Source: CAYJOG01 sp964371695 [NCBI: uncultured bacterium] (lineage in GTDB: Bacteria > CAYJOG01). Taken from it: a DNA stretch of 6,795 nt. Below the pieces are notes generated by a model. That model saw only the letters and a program-made list of their open reading frames with translations, was not told where the DNA came from and did not search any database. How positions within the stretch are numbered: the first letter of the stretch is position 1; every line of letters starts with the position of its first letter. The stretch spans positions 1-6,795 of the forward strand of contig CAYJOG010000161.1 in assembly GCA_964371695.1 (NCBI GenBank). The letters run 5' to 3'. A program made the translations under genes and the position numbers. Below, in pieces: positions 1 to 5,856 of this stretch.

Positions 1-15
1 ACGCCAGTAAAAACC

Positions 16-47
16 ACCCTCTCCCACGCTGGGGCGCGGGCGAGGGT
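16..47. repeat. Imperfect intergenic hairpin (REP-like)
   Basis: ACCCTCTCCC at 16-25 faces GGGCGAGGGT at 38-47. The arms pair at 9 of 10 positions around a 12-nt loop. GC-rich CCCTCTCCC/GGGAGAGGG-type palindromes are common dispersed intergenic repeats in Gram-negative genomes, so this may be one copy of such a family. Only one copy lies in the window, so family membership is inference. Confidence 0.35.
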
Positions 48-90
48 AATAGAAAAGCCCTCCCTCCCCATCGGCCTGTTTCCCAAGGAC

Positions 91-109
91 GCGGCATTTT
101 TTATGCCGC
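91..109 (-). terminator. Hairpin just downstream of the glycosyltransferase stop; possible terminator
   Basis: GCGGCAT at 91-97 and ATGCCGC at 103-109 form a perfect 7-bp stem with a loop of five T. It lies 5 nt beyond the minus-strand stop codon at 115-117. Its position fits a 3'-end signal for the glycosyltransferase transcript. A run of T does not follow the stem on the minus strand, so it is not a canonical intrinsic terminator and could serve only as a 3'-end stabiliser. Confidence 0.35.
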
Positions 110-114
110 TGTGT

Positions 115-864
115 TTAATTCCCCCGCAGGCGGCCCACGGCCAGGCGGCCCAGCATCAAAGCGCCTTCCAGAATAATTCGCTTGCTGAGTTTGCTTTTGC
201 CGTGGCGGCGGTCTTCAAAAAGAATGGGGGTCTGGGCCATCAAAAAGCCGCTGCGGGCGGCCTTGAACAACACCTCCACCAAAAAGGCATAACCCTCGGC
301 CCGAATGTCGCTGTTCACCAGCACCTGTACCACACGGCGACGCAGGCCCCGGTAACCGCTGGTGAGGTCCGCTCCCTTCAGGCCGGTGGCCGACCGGGCC
401 AGCATGTTGGCTCCCCGGCTGAGCACCACGCGGTGAAAGCCCCAGTTTTGCACACCGCCGCCGGGCATGTAGCGCGACCCCACCACCACGTCGCTGTCGG
501 TGAGCAGCTTGAAAAAGTTGGGCAGGTGTTCTGGCCGGTGGCTCAGGTCGGCGTCCATGCAGAAGAAATATTCATAGTCCCGTTCCAGGCCCCAGCGAAA
601 GGCGTCCAGATAGGCGGTGCCCAGTCCCAGCTTGGCCCCTCTGTCCAGCAGGTGCAGGCCGGGGTGGGATTTCATCATCTCGCGCACCAGATTGGCCGTG
701 CCATCGGGGCTGCCGTCGTCCACCACCAGAACCTCGGCCTGGGGGGCCACCTCGCCAATGCGCCGCACCAGTTCACCAATGCTTTCCACCTCGTTGTAGG
801 TGGGAACGCAGATGAGTGTGTGGGGAATGCGCTGGGGCAGCGTGGTGGGGATAGTCTCGGCCAT
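115..864 (-). CDS. Family 2 glycosyltransferase, polyprenol-phosphate mannose synthase (DPM1-like)
   Basis: This protein probably transfers a sugar, classically mannose from GDP-mannose, to a polyprenyl phosphate at the cytoplasmic face of the inner membrane, making a lipid-linked donor for glycan assembly. From the chosen start it has 249 residues, the usual size for the soluble DPM1-type enzyme. Visible motifs are VPTYNE (20-25), VVDDGSPDGT (47-56, nucleotide binding), the metal-binding DAD of MDADLSH (103-109), GSRYMPGG (129-136), TSGYRGLRRR (168-177) and FEDRRHGKSKLS (216-227), the classic C-terminal signature of the DPM/DPMS branch. No C-terminal membrane helices follow, unlike longer GT2 relatives. 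Start choice: the frame stays open to ATG 981, but that codon lies inside a repeat-element arm, and the extra 39 residues have no GT2 character. ATG 897 is another option. None of the three has a strong Shine-Dalgarno sequence. The sugar donor is inferred from family and not proven. Confidence 0.88.
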   Translation of the reverse strand: MAETIPTTLPQRIPHTLICVPTYNEVESIGELVRRIGEVAPQAEVLVVDDGSPDGTANLVREMMKSHPGLHLLDRGAKLGLGTAYLDAFRWGLERDYEYFFCMDADLSHRPEHLPNFFKLLTDSDVVVGSRYMPGGGVQNWGFHRVVLSRGANMLARSATGLKGADLTSGYRGLRRRVVQVLVNSDIRAEGYAFLVEVLFKAARSGFLMAQTPILFEDRRHGKSKLSKRIILEGALMLGRLAVGRLRGN

Positions 865-1026
865 AACGGGGCGTGCGGCGGGCGACAGCAGAAGCATCCT
901 ATGCTCTATCGGCCCTGCCTCAAGGGTTTTTAAGGCGGCTGAAGAAAAATTGGCCCCTCCAGAATGGGCGCAGTGGTTCATCCAATTTGAAATAAGTAGC
1001 AGCGATGTCCAGCTGTCAGGTTAATT

Positions 1027-1167
1027 GGTAGCCCCGGCGTCCCGCCGGGAGCAAAAAAACGCCGAAGGCGTCACAAAACAGGATTTTTTCAGGGAAATAC
1101 GAAAAGGAATCTGAATGGTGCGCGCCTTTGGCGCGGTGTACACTCCCGGCGGGACGCCGGGGCTACC
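1027..1167. mobile_element. 141-bp element with perfect 25-bp terminal inverted repeats
   Basis: The ends 1027-1051 (starting GGTAGCCCCGGCG) and 1143-1167 (ending CGCCGGGGCTACC) are perfect reverse complements over 25 bp. Each end contains a smaller hairpin, CCCGGCG-TCC-CGCCGGG, so the element is two REP-like palindromes in inverted orientation, similar to a BIME. The interior has no coding sequence but holds two short stems: ACGCC-GAA-GGCGT (1059-1071) and GCGCC-TTT-GGCGC (1122-1134). It may be a MITE or a REP pair. No second copy is in the window and no clear target duplication flanks it. Confidence 0.6.
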
Positions 1168-1169
1168 TC

Positions 1170-1197
1170 AAAAAACCCCTGATAATCCGGGGCTTTT
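1170..1197 (-). terminator. Weak terminator-like hairpin for the small minus-strand gene
   Basis: Read on the minus strand, AAAAGCCCC is followed by a 9-nt loop, GGGG and six T (plus strand A-run 1170-1175, CCCC 1176-1179, GGGG 1189-1192, TTTT 1194-1197). The core stem is only 4 bp, extended by A-T pairs around a bulged G. It lies about 110 nt past the stop of the gene ending at 1309 and could end that transcript. The structure is nearly symmetric, so it could act in both directions. Confidence 0.25.
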
Positions 1198-1308
1198 CTC
1201 ACAAACCTGACAGCATTGGCGGCGGTGTCCCCATTGCTGCTTGATTGGTGCGGTGGGGACACCGCACCTACTCCTCATTTTGAGTCAGATGAACCAGCAG
1301 GGTGGTTG

Positions 1309-1530
1309 TTAAAACTCCTCCGCCGGATTGTCGGGCAGGTTGCGGATGAGGCTGGCGGCCCCCACGGGCACCAGGGCCACCACCATCATCAACTTGGAAA
1401 CCTGACGCACCAGGGGCAGGTTTCGCAACGGTTCGGGCAACAGGGTCTCATGGGTGGTGATCATTTGTTCCATCCACACCCATTCATCGTTTTTGATGTT
1501 CTCGAACAGGGATTTCATGGTGTCCTGCAT
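1309..1530 (-). CDS. Small hypothetical protein with one hydrophobic segment
   Basis: This is a 73-residue protein that I do not recognise. The N-terminal part is charged and aromatic (DEWVWMEQM at 15-23). The middle contains LLPEPLRNLPLVRQ (30-43). Residues 47-62, LMMVVALVPVGAASLI, are hydrophobic enough for a short membrane segment, followed by a polar, acidic tail ending EEF. The start at 1530 was chosen because GGAGG lies 4 nt upstream. ATG 1545 would add five residues but has no such site; ATG 1518 is a third option. The repeat element lies 12 bp beyond the stop. It is transcribed divergently from the TonB receptor gene. The Shine-Dalgarno sequence and protein-like composition support it as a real gene; the overlapping plus-strand frame is rich in His, Gln and Gly and looks like a shadow. 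Confidence 0.6.
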   Translation of the reverse strand: MQDTMKSLFENIKNDEWVWMEQMITTHETLLPEPLRNLPLVRQVSKLMMVVALVPVGAASLIRNLPDNPAEEF

Positions 1531-1534
1531 GGGG

Positions 1535-1539
1535 CCTCC
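1535..1539 (-). promoter_or_regulatory. Shine-Dalgarno site deciding the start at 1530
   Basis: The minus strand reads GGAGG-CCCC-ATG, with 4 nt between the site and the ATG at 1530. It is the best ribosome binding site near any of the three candidate ATGs of this frame, and it lies downstream of the ATG at 1545, ruling that start less likely. Confidence 0.5.
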
Positions 1540-1644
1540 GGTCATTTGGTTGGGTCATGAGTTTAAATCACCCGACCTGGATATTCACACACTGGCAGGC
1601 ACAAACCCGGCCCGTCAACAAACCGCCGCCAAAACGCGGGGGCT

Positions 1645-1671
1645 TTGACAAGGGGCGTGTCTGGTTACAAT
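1645..1671 (+). promoter_or_regulatory. Putative sigma70 promoter of the receptor operon
   Basis: TTGACA (1645-1650) matches the -35 consensus exactly, and TACAAT (1666-1671) matches the -10 consensus at five of six positions. The spacer is 15 bp, shorter than the preferred 17. The predicted start leaves a leader of about 70 nt before the ATG at 1751. I saw no Fur box or riboswitch in that leader. Confidence 0.45.
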
Positions 1672-1738
1672 CCGGCCAGTTTTCTTCATGTCACCTTCAT
1701 GAAAAAAATCCACCACACCGGCTCAGACCCTGAACCGG

Positions 1739-1744
1739 AAGGAG
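1739..1744 (+). promoter_or_regulatory. Shine-Dalgarno site of the TonB receptor
   Basis: AAGGAG lies 6 nt before the ATG at 1751, which fixes the start of the receptor and its signal peptide. Confidence 0.7.
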
Positions 1745-1750
1745 CAACCC

Positions 1751-3898
1751 ATGTCCCACCTTTTCAAACGGACCCGCTTTCAGACGCTGGCGCTTTTGGG
1801 CGCGGCGCTGCTGCTGCCCACCGCCCCTGCGCTGGCGGCCAGCAAAAAAAAGCCCGCCGCCAAGGCCCCAGCCAAAACCAAGGGGGGCAAAAAAGCGGTG
1901 GAGGCGATTCCTGATTTTCTCGCCGACATTGATCTGAACGCGCTCGCGGACATGGAAGTCACCTCGGTGGCCAAAAAAGCCCAGAAACTTTCCGAGACCC
2001 CCGCCGCCGTGACGGTGCTCACCCGCGACGACCTTGAAAAAACCGGCGTCACCGCCCTGGCGGACGCACTACGTCTGGTGCCGGGCCTGGACGTGGGCCA
2101 ACTGGAAGACGACATCTGGCATGTGGCCAGCCGCAGTTTCAACGGCACCTACACCGGCAAGCTGCTGGTGCTGGTGGATGGCCGCAGCGTGTACACCCCC
2201 GCTTTTGGCGGCGTGTATTGGGACGCCCTGGATTTCAACCTGGAGGACATCGACCGGGTGGAGATCATCCGTGGCCCCGGCGGCACCCTGTGGGGGGCCA
2301 ACGCCGTGAACGGCGTCATCAACATTCTCACCCGCTCCACTCAAGACACCCTGGGCGGCGTGGTGCGTTCTGTGCTGGGCGACGAAGAACGCCACGGACT
2401 GAACCTGCGCCACGGTGACAAACTGGGCCAGGAGGCCACTTACCGGGTGTGGCTCAACGAATTTGCCCGCGATGGTTTCAACACCAAAACCGGCGCTGAA
2501 AATGAAAACGGTTATCGCCAGACCACCTATGGCGCGAAGGTGGAATGGACTCCCCGCAAAGACACGCTGGTGAAGTTCGACGCCGAGGCCTACACCGGTT
2601 ACTCCAAAGAGTTCACCAACGACCTCAGTCACAACACGTTCGCCCCCGTCACCGGCCCCTACACCGTGGCCAAAACCGGCGGCCACGTGCTCACCCGTTA
2701 TGAGCGCACCAAAAAAGATGGCGAAAAATGGTCGTTGCAGGTTTATCACCAGAACTATGACCTGAAGGCCAAAAAGAACACCCTGGGCACCGGCATCGAA
2801 TTTGACGGTGTGAGCACCTGGGACCTGGACCTGCAACACCGCTTCAAACTGGCCAAACGCAGCGAGCTGACCTGGGGCCTGGGACTGCGGCAAAACGAGT
2901 TCCACATGAACCCCGGCAACGACATCGCCATCACCAGCGTGAAAAAGGCCAACGACCACATCGAAAGCGGTTTTGTGCAGATGGAAAAAGTGCTGAAACC
3001 GAACCGCTGGAAATGGACCATCGGGGCCAAGTTTGAGCGCAACACCTTCACCGAGTTTGAGTGGCAACCCAGCACACAACTGGTGTTCACGCCCAACAGC
3101 AAAACCACGTGGTGGGGCGGTCTGTCGCGGGTGGTGCGCACCCCCACATTTTTTGAAACCTACGTGGACGCCCCCATCGCCATTTTTCCGCCCCCCGCCG
3201 GCGCGGTGGTGCTGGGCAACCCGGCCCACGGCCTGGTGGCCCGCCTGCTGGGAAACCCCAACCTCAAGGCCGAAAACGTCACCAGCCTGGAGGGCGGCGT
3301 GCGCACCAGCAGCGGCGAAAACCTCACCCTGGACCTCGCCGGTTTTGTGATGCAGGTGGAAAATCAGGTGACCGCCAAACAGGGCGCGGTGAATGCCACC
3401 GTCAACCAGAACGGCGTGACCACCTGGGTGATTGACCAGCAGTTGCAAAACGCCGTGACCGAAAAAAACCTGTGGGGCCTGGAGGCCACCACGCGCTGGA
3501 AGGTTTCTGGCAAAACCCTGGTGACGGGCACCTGGGGTTACATCGATGACCGGCGCAAGACCGACATCGTGGGTTTTGCCGACAACAAATCGCCCCGCAA
3601 CCACGCCAGTGTGCAGGTGGCCTCGCAGTTGTCACACCGCTGGCAGTTCACCCCCACGCTCTATTACACCAGTGGCCGCCAGCACGCCACCAATCCGGCA
3701 GTGAACGTGAAGGAACGCTACCGCCTGGACACCGCCCTGCACTGGCAAAAGTCCAAAAACTTCAAACTGTCCATGGTGGCCCACAACCTGCTGGACCAGC
3801 GCCGCGAAGAGGTGGGGGCCTTCAACACCAACCTGGGCGTGGTGGACACACAAGAGGTGCCGCGCTCGGTGTTCACCCGCCTGAGCTGGTGGTATTGA
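1751..3898 (+). CDS. TonB-dependent outer-membrane receptor
   Basis: This is a 715-residue outer-membrane beta-barrel that would import or sense a substrate using energy from TonB-ExbB-ExbD. Residues 1-29 form a signal peptide (basic KRTR, hydrophobic core, APALA then A). A Lys/Ala/Pro-rich linker follows (31-50). The region EVTSVAKK (69-76) is a possible TonB box. The plug domain, about 80-196, carries PAAVTVLTRDDLEKTG, KLLVLVDGRSVYTP, VEIIRGPGGTLWGANAVNGVINILTR and related blocks. The barrel, about 200-715, ends SVFTRLSWWY with the terminal aromatic residue expected for BAM-assisted insertion. Length and order are normal and there is no truncation. The plug resembles receptors often annotated for siderophore or B12 uptake, but nothing here shows the substrate. 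The downstream YfiR-family gene, 47 nt away without an obvious terminator, suggests a shared transcript and perhaps a sensing role. Confidence 0.95.
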   Translation: MSHLFKRTRFQTLALLGAALLLPTAPALAASKKKPAAKAPAKTKGGKKAVEAIPDFLADIDLNALADMEVTSVAKKAQKLSETPAAVTVLTRDDLEKTGVTALADALRLVPGLDVGQLEDDIWHVASRSFNGTYTGKLLVLVDGRSVYTPAFGGVYWDALDFNLEDIDRVEIIRGPGGTLWGANAVNGVINILTRSTQDTLGGVVRSVLGDEERHGLNLRHGDKLGQEATYRVWLNEFARDGFNTKTGAENENGYRQTTYGAKVEWTPRKDTLVKFDAEAYTGYSKEFTNDLSHNTFAPVTGPYTVAKTGGHVLTRYERTKKDGEKWSLQVYHQNYDLKAKKNTLGTGIEFDGVSTWDLDLQHRFKLAKRSELTWGLGLRQNEFHMNPGNDIAITSVKKANDHIESGFVQMEKVLKPNRWKWTIGAKFERNTFTEFEWQPSTQLVFTPNSKTTWWGGLSRVVRTPTFFETYVDAPIAIFPPPAGAVVLGNPAHGLVARLLGNPNLKAENVTSLEGGVRTSSGENLTLDLAGFVMQVENQVTAKQGAVNATVNQNGVTTWVIDQQLQNAVTEKNLWGLEATTRWKVSGKTLVTGTWGYIDDRRKTDIVGFADNKSPRNHASVQVASQLSHRWQFTPTLYYTSGRQHATNPAVNVKERYRLDTALHWQKSKNFKLSMVAHNLLDQRREEVGAFNTNLGVVDTQEVPRSVFTRLSWWY

Positions 3899-3932
3899 GG
3901 TTAGAAGCCGGGCCGAACGGGTAACCAGAGAC

Positions 3933-3938
3933 AGAGGG
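3933..3938 (+). promoter_or_regulatory. Shine-Dalgarno site supporting a GTG start
   Basis: AGAGGG lies 7 nt upstream of GTG 3946. The in-frame ATG at 3961 would be 22 nt away, so the GTG is the better start. Confidence 0.55.
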
Positions 3939-3945
3939 CAAGCCT

Positions 3946-4476
3946 GTGAAAATCAAAAACATGGCCCTGTGGCTGGTGGTGACGGGCCTGCTGATGGCCG
4001 GGCCTGCCCGCGCGCTGACGGCGCAGCAGATCAAGGCGGCCTATCTGTTCAACTTTTTCAAACTCGTGCAATGGCCGGGGTCGAGTTTTGCGGGCGGGTC
4101 GGCCCCCTTTGTGCTGGCGCTTTATGGGGGCGACCCCTTTGCGGGCGCGCTGGATGGTTTTTTGAAAGGTAAAACGGTAGAGAACCGGGCTATCAAGATT
4201 GTGCGCATCGCGTCACCGGCAGAGGCCAAAAAAGCGCATCTGGTGTATGTGAACGGCCCCCGCAGCGGCGACCTGGCCAAGGTGTCGGCGGCGGTGAAAG
4301 GCGCGCCGGTGCTGGTGGTGGGAGACGGCCCCGGCCTGACGGGCAAGGGGGCGGTGCTGGCGCTGGTGGAGTCTGGGGGCAAGGTGAAGGTGTGCCTGGA
4401 CGAAGCCGCCGCCAGCCGGGCCAAACTCAAGGTCAGCCCCCAACTCATCGTGCTGGCCAAACAGTGCGGGGGGTAA
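3946..4476 (+). CDS. YfiR/HmsC-family (DUF4154) periplasmic protein
   Basis: This is a 176-residue exported protein. Residues 1-23 are a signal peptide (KIKN, hydrophobic LWLVVTGLLMAG, then ARA before LTA). The mature protein begins with AAYLFNFFKLVQWPG (31-45), the hallmark N-terminal block of DUF4154. ALYGGDPFAGALDGFLKGK (58-76) and the C-terminal CLDEAAASRAKLKVSPQLI (150-168) match the family's other conserved blocks. Cys150 and Cys174 could form a disulfide. In Pseudomonas, YfiR is a periplasmic repressor of the diguanylate cyclase YfiN, and family members often neighbour TonB receptors and GGDEF or histidine-kinase proteins. Here the receptor is immediately upstream, but no cyclase or kinase follows. 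Co-transcription with the receptor is inferred from 47-nt spacing. Translation starts at GTG. A periplasmic signalling or accessory role is likely; the partner is unknown. Confidence 0.85.
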   Translation: MKIKNMALWLVVTGLLMAGPARALTAQQIKAAYLFNFFKLVQWPGSSFAGGSAPFVLALYGGDPFAGALDGFLKGKTVENRAIKIVRIASPAEAKKAHLVYVNGPRSGDLAKVSAAVKGAPVLVVGDGPGLTGKGAVLALVESGGKVKVCLDEAAASRAKLKVSPQLIVLAKQCGG

Positions 4477-4491
4477 ACAGGCGTCCAGCCC

Positions 4492-4542
4492 CGCAGGGTT
4501 CGCCTGCGCCGCGCCGGGCCGCAGCCGTTCACGACGAACGGC
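4492..4542. repeat. Two short hairpins after the YfiR gene
   Basis: CGCAGG-GTTCG-CCTGCG (4492-4508) and GCCGTTC-ACGAC-GAACGGC (4524-4542) are perfect 6-bp and 7-bp stems with 5-nt loops. They fall 15 to 66 nt beyond the stop of the YfiR-family gene. Neither is followed by a T-run, so they may be Rho-related or RNA-stabilising structures; intrinsic termination is not supported. Confidence 0.35.
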
Positions 4543-4555
4543 AAGGCCAATCAAT

Positions 4556-4591
4556 CCAATGAACATTCCTGCTATTTTGAATGTTCATTGG
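4556..4591. promoter_or_regulatory. Perfect 13-bp inverted repeat upstream of plsC-like gene
   Basis: CCAATGAACATTC (4556-4568) and GAATGTTCATTGG (4579-4591) are exact reverse complements separated by 10 nt. The arms are A/T-rich in a GC-rich region. The repeat lies 77 bp before the chosen acyltransferase start. It could be an operator for a dimeric or tetrameric regulator, a stem-loop ending the upstream transcript, or the remnant of a mobile-element end. There is no T-run beside it, which argues against a classic terminator. Confidence 0.45.
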
Positions 4592-4668
4592 TGTGACAGG
4601 TGTCCCCAACCGCCCATGAACCACGACAACCCGCAAAGCCAATAGCCGCTTCCCGGTTTGGTGGTAAA

Positions 4669-5856
4669 ATGCCCCTGTTCATGAGTTATCCCGAAATCGC
4701 CACCGATCTCACGGGGTTTGACCCAGCCTTTTACAAGCGCTTTCGCAGCGTGAGCCGACCGTGGTTTGACGTGGTGATCGACATCAGCGTGGAAAACCCC
4801 CATCTGGTGCCGGGCGAGGGGCCTGCGATTCTGGTGAGCAACCACAAGAGCGACATGGACCCGTTCCTGCTCATCGCCAACATCAAGCGGCCCATCCACT
4901 GGTTTGCGGGCAGTTACCTCTACAACATCCCCGTGTGGGGCGAGATCATGAAAAAGCTGGGGGCCATTCCTGTCAGCAAAGACCCCGCCGAAATCAAAGA
5001 GGCCTTTCGCACCGCCGGAGAAATCCTCAAGGCCGGGGGGCTGGTGGGCGTTTTTCCCGAAGGCTGGGAATACATCAGCGAAGGCCGTTTCACCGCGCCG
5101 GTGGGGCGGTTCCAGACAGGCTTTGTGCGCCTCGCTATTCAGAACAACGCGCCGGTGGTGCCCATGGCGGTGGTGGGCATCCGCGCCCGCGCCGAGGCCC
5201 AGGCCCTGCCCCCCTTCATGCGCAAGCTGCTCAACTTTCCTTTTGAGCTGCAATACAACCCCAGCCGGTTGCAGTTCGAAAAAGTCCACGTGATCGTGGG
5301 CCATCCCCTGCATGTGCCCCAGCCAGAGGGCAAGCCCTCTCACGAGTTTCTCAGCGAGTGGGCCGAGACAGCCCGCAGCGCCGTGGTGAGTCTGGAGACA
5401 CGGGTGGTGAACCGCCGCCTGCTGACCCACGACGAGGGCAAAGGCCGCGTGCAGGATGAAATGAATCCGCTCTCGGACAGGCTTCAGTATTTCTTTGACC
5501 GCCTGGGTGAAAACCCCGGCGAGTTGCGGGGCCAGTTGGAATATCAGGCCGGGGCCTCGGTGACACAGGCGATGAAGGGGCTGGCCCAGCGCATGGCGGC
5601 CCAGGCGCGCCAACCCATAGAGGGCGAAGAAGGCCATGACAATCTGGAAGACCTGCTGCACGCCGCCCTGGTGTCGGGCTGGCTCAGCCGCATGGAGGTG
5701 GAGCTGGAAATGCCCCGCCACCCGGTGGCCGACCCCGGCACCCGCCACGAGCGTGATCACCTGCACCACCTGCTCTTGCGCCTCATGAAACCCGTGGTGG
5801 AACCGGCTGAACCCGCCGCAGACACCATGGCCCCGGTGATCACCGAGCCGGGCTAG
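4669..5856 (+). CDS. PlsC-type 1-acylglycerol-3-phosphate acyltransferase with long C-terminal extension
   Basis: This 395-residue protein probably transfers an acyl chain to lysophosphatidic acid or a related acceptor in membrane lipid synthesis. Motif I is NHKSDMD (58-64), a complete HX4D with His59 and Asp64. A motif II-like region is GSYLYNIPVWGEIMKKLGAIPV (81-102). Motif III is FPEGWEYISEGR (129-140) and motif IV is APVVPMAVVG (161-170). The catalytic domain ends near residue 215-245; about 150 further residues, with helical charged stretches and no family I recognise, make it longer than typical PlsC. There is no clear membrane helix. Start choice: the frame is open to GTG 4600, but that stretch resembles repeat sequence and is not protein-like; ATG 4669 has GGTGGT just upstream, and ATG 4681 is also possible. 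The TAG stop lies in the end of the adjacent repeat element, so the C-terminus may have been set by its insertion. The acceptor is inferred. Confidence 0.88.
   Translation: MPLFMSYPEIATDLTGFDPAFYKRFRSVSRPWFDVVIDISVENPHLVPGEGPAILVSNHKSDMDPFLLIANIKRPIHWFAGSYLYNIPVWGEIMKKLGAIPVSKDPAEIKEAFRTAGEILKAGGLVGVFPEGWEYISEGRFTAPVGRFQTGFVRLAIQNNAPVVPMAVVGIRARAEAQALPPFMRKLLNFPFELQYNPSRLQFEKVHVIVGHPLHVPQPEGKPSHEFLSEWAETARSAVVSLETRVVNRRLLTHDEGKGRVQDEMNPLSDRLQYFFDRLGENPGELRGQLEYQAGASVTQAMKGLAQRMAAQARQPIEGEEGHDNLEDLLHAALVSGWLSRMEVELEMPRHPVADPGTRHERDHLHHLLLRLMKPVVEPAEPAADTMAPVITEPG

Larger units (their letters stand above)
1012..1214. repeat. Segment bounded by an 11-bp perfect inverted repeat, inside the left element
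   Basis: GCTGTCAGGTT at 1012-1022 is the exact reverse complement of AACCTGACAGC at 1204-1214. The pair encloses the 141-bp element at 1027-1167 and sits inside the left repeat copy, almost exactly where that copy departs from the right copy. Flanking it, GCAGCGATGTCC (999-1010) and GCGGCGGTGTCC (1219-1230) form a direct repeat matching at 10 of 12 positions. This could be a target-site duplication, or the remains of two neighbouring copies of the outer element. Confidence 0.55.
972..1296 (+). mobile_element. MITE-like repeat element, left copy, interrupted by a nested segment
   Basis: The outer parts, 972-1010 and 1231-1296, join into a 105-nt unit that aligns without gaps to the copy at 5857-5961 on the opposite strand, with 12 mismatches by my count. 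The order is arm A (starts AGTGGTTCATCC), hairpin 1 (GCAGCGATG, loop TCCC, CATTGCTGC after rejoining), a 6-nt linker, hairpin 2 (GGTGCGGTG, loop GGGA, CACCGCACC, 1247-1268) and arm B (ends GATGAACCA). The arms are imperfect inverted repeats of each other, as in a MITE. The intervening segment, about 1011-1230, is absent from the other copy and lies in the loop of hairpin 1. No transposase is encoded. Mobility is inferred from the repeated structure. Confidence 0.7.

Noticed and set aside
103-933. 276-residue open frame on the plus strand
   Set aside because: It is antisense to the glycosyltransferase, which has full GT2 motifs. The His/Gln/Gly/Ala-rich composition indicates a shadow.
972-1296. 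CRISPR array from repeated palindromes
   Set aside because: The repeats are inverted, few and of unequal spacing; there are no regularly spaced direct repeats or spacers and no cas genes.
1216-1560. 114-residue open frame on the plus strand
   Set aside because: It begins inside the repeat element, is His/Gln/Gly-rich, and has no Shine-Dalgarno site; the minus-strand frame in the same place is more protein-like and has GGAGG.
1680-1705. Operator from the repeated TTCATG near the receptor leader
   Set aside because: TTCATG occurs twice, and a weak inverted relation with flanking A and T runs exists, but the match is short and imperfect and not like a Fur box or another operator I know.
1546-1750. 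Riboswitch, such as cobalamin, upstream of the receptor
   Set aside because: The leader after the putative promoter is only about 70 nt and lacks a B12-box-like motif or multi-stem structure.
2069-3604. 511-residue open frame on the minus strand
   Set aside because: It lies entirely within the TonB receptor gene, is rich in His, Gly, Val and Gln as expected for antisense of GC-rich coding DNA, and has no family motif.
4585-5769. 394-residue open frame on the minus strand
   Set aside because: It is antisense to the acyltransferase gene, whose HX4D and FPEG motifs are clear; the composition is typical of a shadow frame.
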